Shown here one piece after another: positions 13,499 to 15,735 of a stretch of 15,735 bases of DNA. Source of the stretch: CAZPMC01 sp964587755. GTDB lineage: Bacteria; Bacillota; Clostridia; Acetivibrionales; DTU013. The stretch spans positions 1 through 15,735 of the forward strand of contig CAZPMC010000047.1 of assembly GCA_964587755.1 (NCBI GenBank), in the 5' to 3' direction. Under the pieces are notes generated by a model that saw only the letters and a program-made list of their open reading frames with translations, did no database searches and had not been told where the DNA came from. The position numbers and the translations under genes were made by a program. Position 1 is the first letter of the stretch. Each line of letters begins with the position of its first letter.

Positions 13499-15735
13499 AT
13501 GAAAATCGACGCAAAGAAGCTATTGTCACTGATTATTGGCGTCCTGCTCGTTTTTGAGATGCTGCCCGCCGGGGTATTCCCCGCATCTTCCGTATCCGCG
13601 GCAGCGGATACCATCTCAAATGACAGCCTTTACGCCAAGATCGGCGATTTGGGACAGATTGAAGAGCTGATTATCCAGAACAACCCGCTAAACCGGAACA
13701 ATCAGAACATCAATTTTGTCCTGCCAAACAACACCTCGCCCCAGAACGGTGTCCAGCACCAGTGGATGGGCGAACTTATTTTCTCCACCCGTGTCGGCGA
13801 CTCGCCTGATTTCCCTGACAACAGGGACGGGTTCGTGGAAGTTGACACAAACAAAACCCTTGCAGCAGGAGGCTCGACTACATATTCAAACATCAACCCG
13901 GCCAATCCGTACATCTCAAAAACAGTTTCACCTGACGGCAAAAAAGTTGAGGTCAATTTCATCGGACAGGATCTTAGCTCCACTGCCAGCAGGGTAATCA
14001 AAGGCTTTGACGTCAAATCCGTATTCAACATGGACACGGACGACGGTTCGCTGCTTTGGGAAATAACACTTAAAAATAAAAGCGATAAATATATCGAATT
14101 TGGCGATATCGGATTGCCCATGCCCTGGAACAACAAATACTCAAACGTGAGCGATACCTATAACAACCGTCTTACAGTCCACAACTTCGCCGGCATCGAC
14201 AGCGGATATACCTATGCCATCCGCACCAGCGGCGAAGGGAACTTCATCCTGTTCACCCCGGTGCCTGAAAGCGGCGCCCGCATAGAATATGTCGATTACT
14301 GGCTGGCGGATCAGGGCGAGCTTCGCAACGGCAGTCTTTACCAGAACTGGCAAGCTGACCAGGGCGGCTGGTTCCCGGGACTGAATGTCCTTTACATCCA
14401 CTCAAAGGATATAAGGAAAACCGGGCGCAGCTATTTCAAGTCTGAGGACGCTACCAGCCTTGTTTTAGGACCCAATGAAGAAAAAACATACCAGTTCAAA
14501 TTCTGGGACGTACGCGCAGGCGACAATACGCCGGGCGACAGCGCATCTCACCCGAACAATTCATCAACCTCCATGGAAGACCGTGAGAAAAACCTCCGCT
14601 CCATACTGTACAATCTCGGCATGATTGACATAGCAGCGGTACCGGGCTTCCAGGTGGCTATCAATATGCCTGTTTTAGTGGATCTGCACTACGACAGCAG
14701 CAGAATAACGATAGACAGTATAGAAATCCAGTCGGTCTATGAAAACGACCCGTATGATGAGGATCATATCCCTGTCATCAAGCCGGGACAAACCAGGGAA
14801 GCCATGGTCAACAACACCCGTGGCGGACGTGGCGCCAATGGCGCAAATCCAGAGTATCAAGAAAAGGTCCAGTTTATAGAAACAAAGATAATAAACGGCG
14901 AGGAGCACCATATCTACGCCCTCTCCTTTGACACTCTCGGCAACAACAGTCTCCGTATCGACTATAAGCTGAATGTCAACGGAGAAATGGTGCAGAAATT
15001 TACCCAGTCGGAATTCAATGTAATGGCTGAGATTGATGAGACAGCCAGGGCACACTCACAGTTCATGGTTGAAGACACTCAGGACAAAGACCCTGCCAGC
15101 CCGACCTTCGGCATTTACCGCGACTGGTACCTCACCACCGGCTTAGATACAAACATAAACCATTGGGGAGACGACTGGAGTCATGACAATATCAATTTCA
15201 TGGTTGCAAAGAACTATCTGGACCCTGATGCGGAAGAAATCAGGTCAATTGAGAATTACTTAATCGATTTTATGTGGGAAAGGTACATGAAAAATACTCA
15301 GAGCACTTTCAGGGTTGCAAACTGGCTGAGGGATTCGGGCATTTATTCCACATCCGAGTCCCCTTATGTACGCACTTTTTCAGAAGCAATGGTGGCTTCT
15401 GCGTACTTGAATATGTATCTGATTCAAAAAGCGTATCCTAACCTGATGGAGTATCGTGAAACATCCAAATACTATCTTGAAAAGGCTTATGGAATCTACT
15501 ACAACCGCGTCTCTGCAGGAACAGTCGGTTTTTATGGCGAACAACAGATACCGCAACTGATTGAAGCGCTTAAAGAAGAAGGGATGATGACAGAATATGC
15601 AAACCTGAAGCAGAAGTTCGCATACACAAAAGGTAGGGCTATGGCTGCAGCCGCATATCCCTACGGCTCGGAATTCGAGTATGACAATACGGGTGAAGAA
15701 GGGGCTTATGCAGCATCAAAAGCGCTCCGCGCCTA
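13499..15735 (+). CDS. Large secreted protein, DUF5695-like, possible carbohydrate-active enzyme (3' end missing)
   Basis: About 745 residues are visible and the frame stays open to the window edge. ATG 13499 has AGGAGG seven bases upstream. A signal peptide (residues about 1-33; KK, LLSLIIGVLLVF core, cleavage near VSA/AAD) marks it as exported. The N-terminal 400-500 residues look beta-rich, beginning SNDSLYAKIGDLGQIEELII and NFVLPNNTSPQNGVQHQWMGEL, which I associate from memory with DUF5695-type proteins. From about residue 540 (GIYRDWYLTTGLDTNINHWGDDW onward) it becomes mostly helical with many Trp/Tyr and acidic residues, as in alpha/alpha-barrel glycosidases or lyases. A role on polysaccharide is inference from this layout and the S-layer neighbours; no catalytic residue can be named. 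Codon use is richer in C/G third positions than in the NAD and spore genes. Downstream SLH or binding domains may lie outside the window. Confidence 0.7.
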   Translation, partial: MKIDAKKLLSLIIGVLLVFEMLPAGVFPASSVSAAADTISNDSLYAKIGDLGQIEELIIQNNPLNRNNQNINFVLPNNTSPQNGVQHQWMGELIFSTRVGDSPDFPDNRDGFVEVDTNKTLAAGGSTTYSNINPANPYISKTVSPDGKKVEVNFIGQDLSSTASRVIKGFDVKSVFNMDTDDGSLLWEITLKNKSDKYIEFGDIGLPMPWNNKYSNVSDTYNNRLTVHNFAGIDSGYTYAIRTSGEGNFILFTPVPESGARIEYVDYWLADQGELRNGSLYQNWQADQGGWFPGLNVLYIHSKDIRKTGRSYFKSEDATSLVLGPNEEKTYQFKFWDVRAGDNTPGDSASHPNNSSTSMEDREKNLRSILYNLGMIDIAAVPGFQVAINMPVLVDLHYDSSRITIDSIEIQSVYENDPYDEDHIPVIKPGQTREAMVNNTRGGRGANGANPEYQEKVQFIETKIINGEEHHIYALSFDTLGNNSLRIDYKLNVNGEMVQKFTQSEFNVMAEIDETARAHSQFMVEDTQDKDPASPTFGIYRDWYLTTGLDTNINHWGDDWSHDNINFMVAKNYLDPDAEEIRSIENYLIDFMWERYMKNTQSTFRVANWLRDSGIYSTSESPYVRTFSEAMVASAYLNMYLIQKAYPNLMEYRETSKYYLEKAYGIYYNRVSAGTVGFYGEQQIPQLIEALKEEGMMTEYANLKQKFAYTKGRAMAAAAYPYGSEFEYDNTGEEGAYAASKALRA

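Noticed and set aside
13716..13997. Plus-strand 93-codon frame inside the last gene.
   Set aside because: It lies in another frame of the long secreted protein, which has a signal peptide and SD and stays open to the edge of the window.

Overview
The window comes from a low-to-moderate GC, endospore-forming Firmicute, most probably a Clostridia member. The evidence is an alpha/beta-type small acid-soluble spore protein, a cwlJ-gerQ germination pair, TTG/GTG starts with strong GGAGG ribosome sites, Spo0A-type boxes, and secreted SLH-domain surface proteins of the type common in cellulolytic or other S-layer-bearing clostridia. This assignment is inferred from gene content; no species marker is present.

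Layout. Bases 3-1502 hold the 3' part of a fumarate-reductase/succinate-dehydrogenase-like flavoprotein, closed by a terminator. A sigma-A-type promoter then precedes the complete de novo NAD operon nadA-nadB-nadC (1679-5079), which converts aspartate to nicotinate mononucleotide; it ends at a terminator. A 345-base gap follows with two perfect Spo0A boxes flanking DnaA-box-like sites. Next come a two-CBS-domain protein (5425-5838) and, convergent to it, the spore germination pair cwlJ-gerQ on the minus strand (6903-5852). Divergent from cwlJ is a small SASP gene (7079-7252).

The right half encodes the cell surface. Two tandem consensus promoters and a long structured leader, including a possible pseudoknot just ahead of the ribosome site, drive a large S-layer protein (7675-10350) with divergent SLH repeats and Ig-like repeats. 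A very strong terminator separates it from a second SLH/Ig-like surface protein (10681-12969) with its own extended -10 promoter. After a 529-base region with several Shine-Dalgarno sequences and hairpins, a large secreted protein begins (13499). It resembles the DUF5695-type family and runs off the right edge.

The three blocks are NAD synthesis, spore coat/germination/DNA protection, and the S-layer or secreted envelope. I see no mobile element, CRISPR array, tRNA or rRNA. The most interesting unexplained signals are regulatory: the Spo0A/DnaA box cluster, the slp leader pseudoknot, and the multi-SD leader of the last gene.
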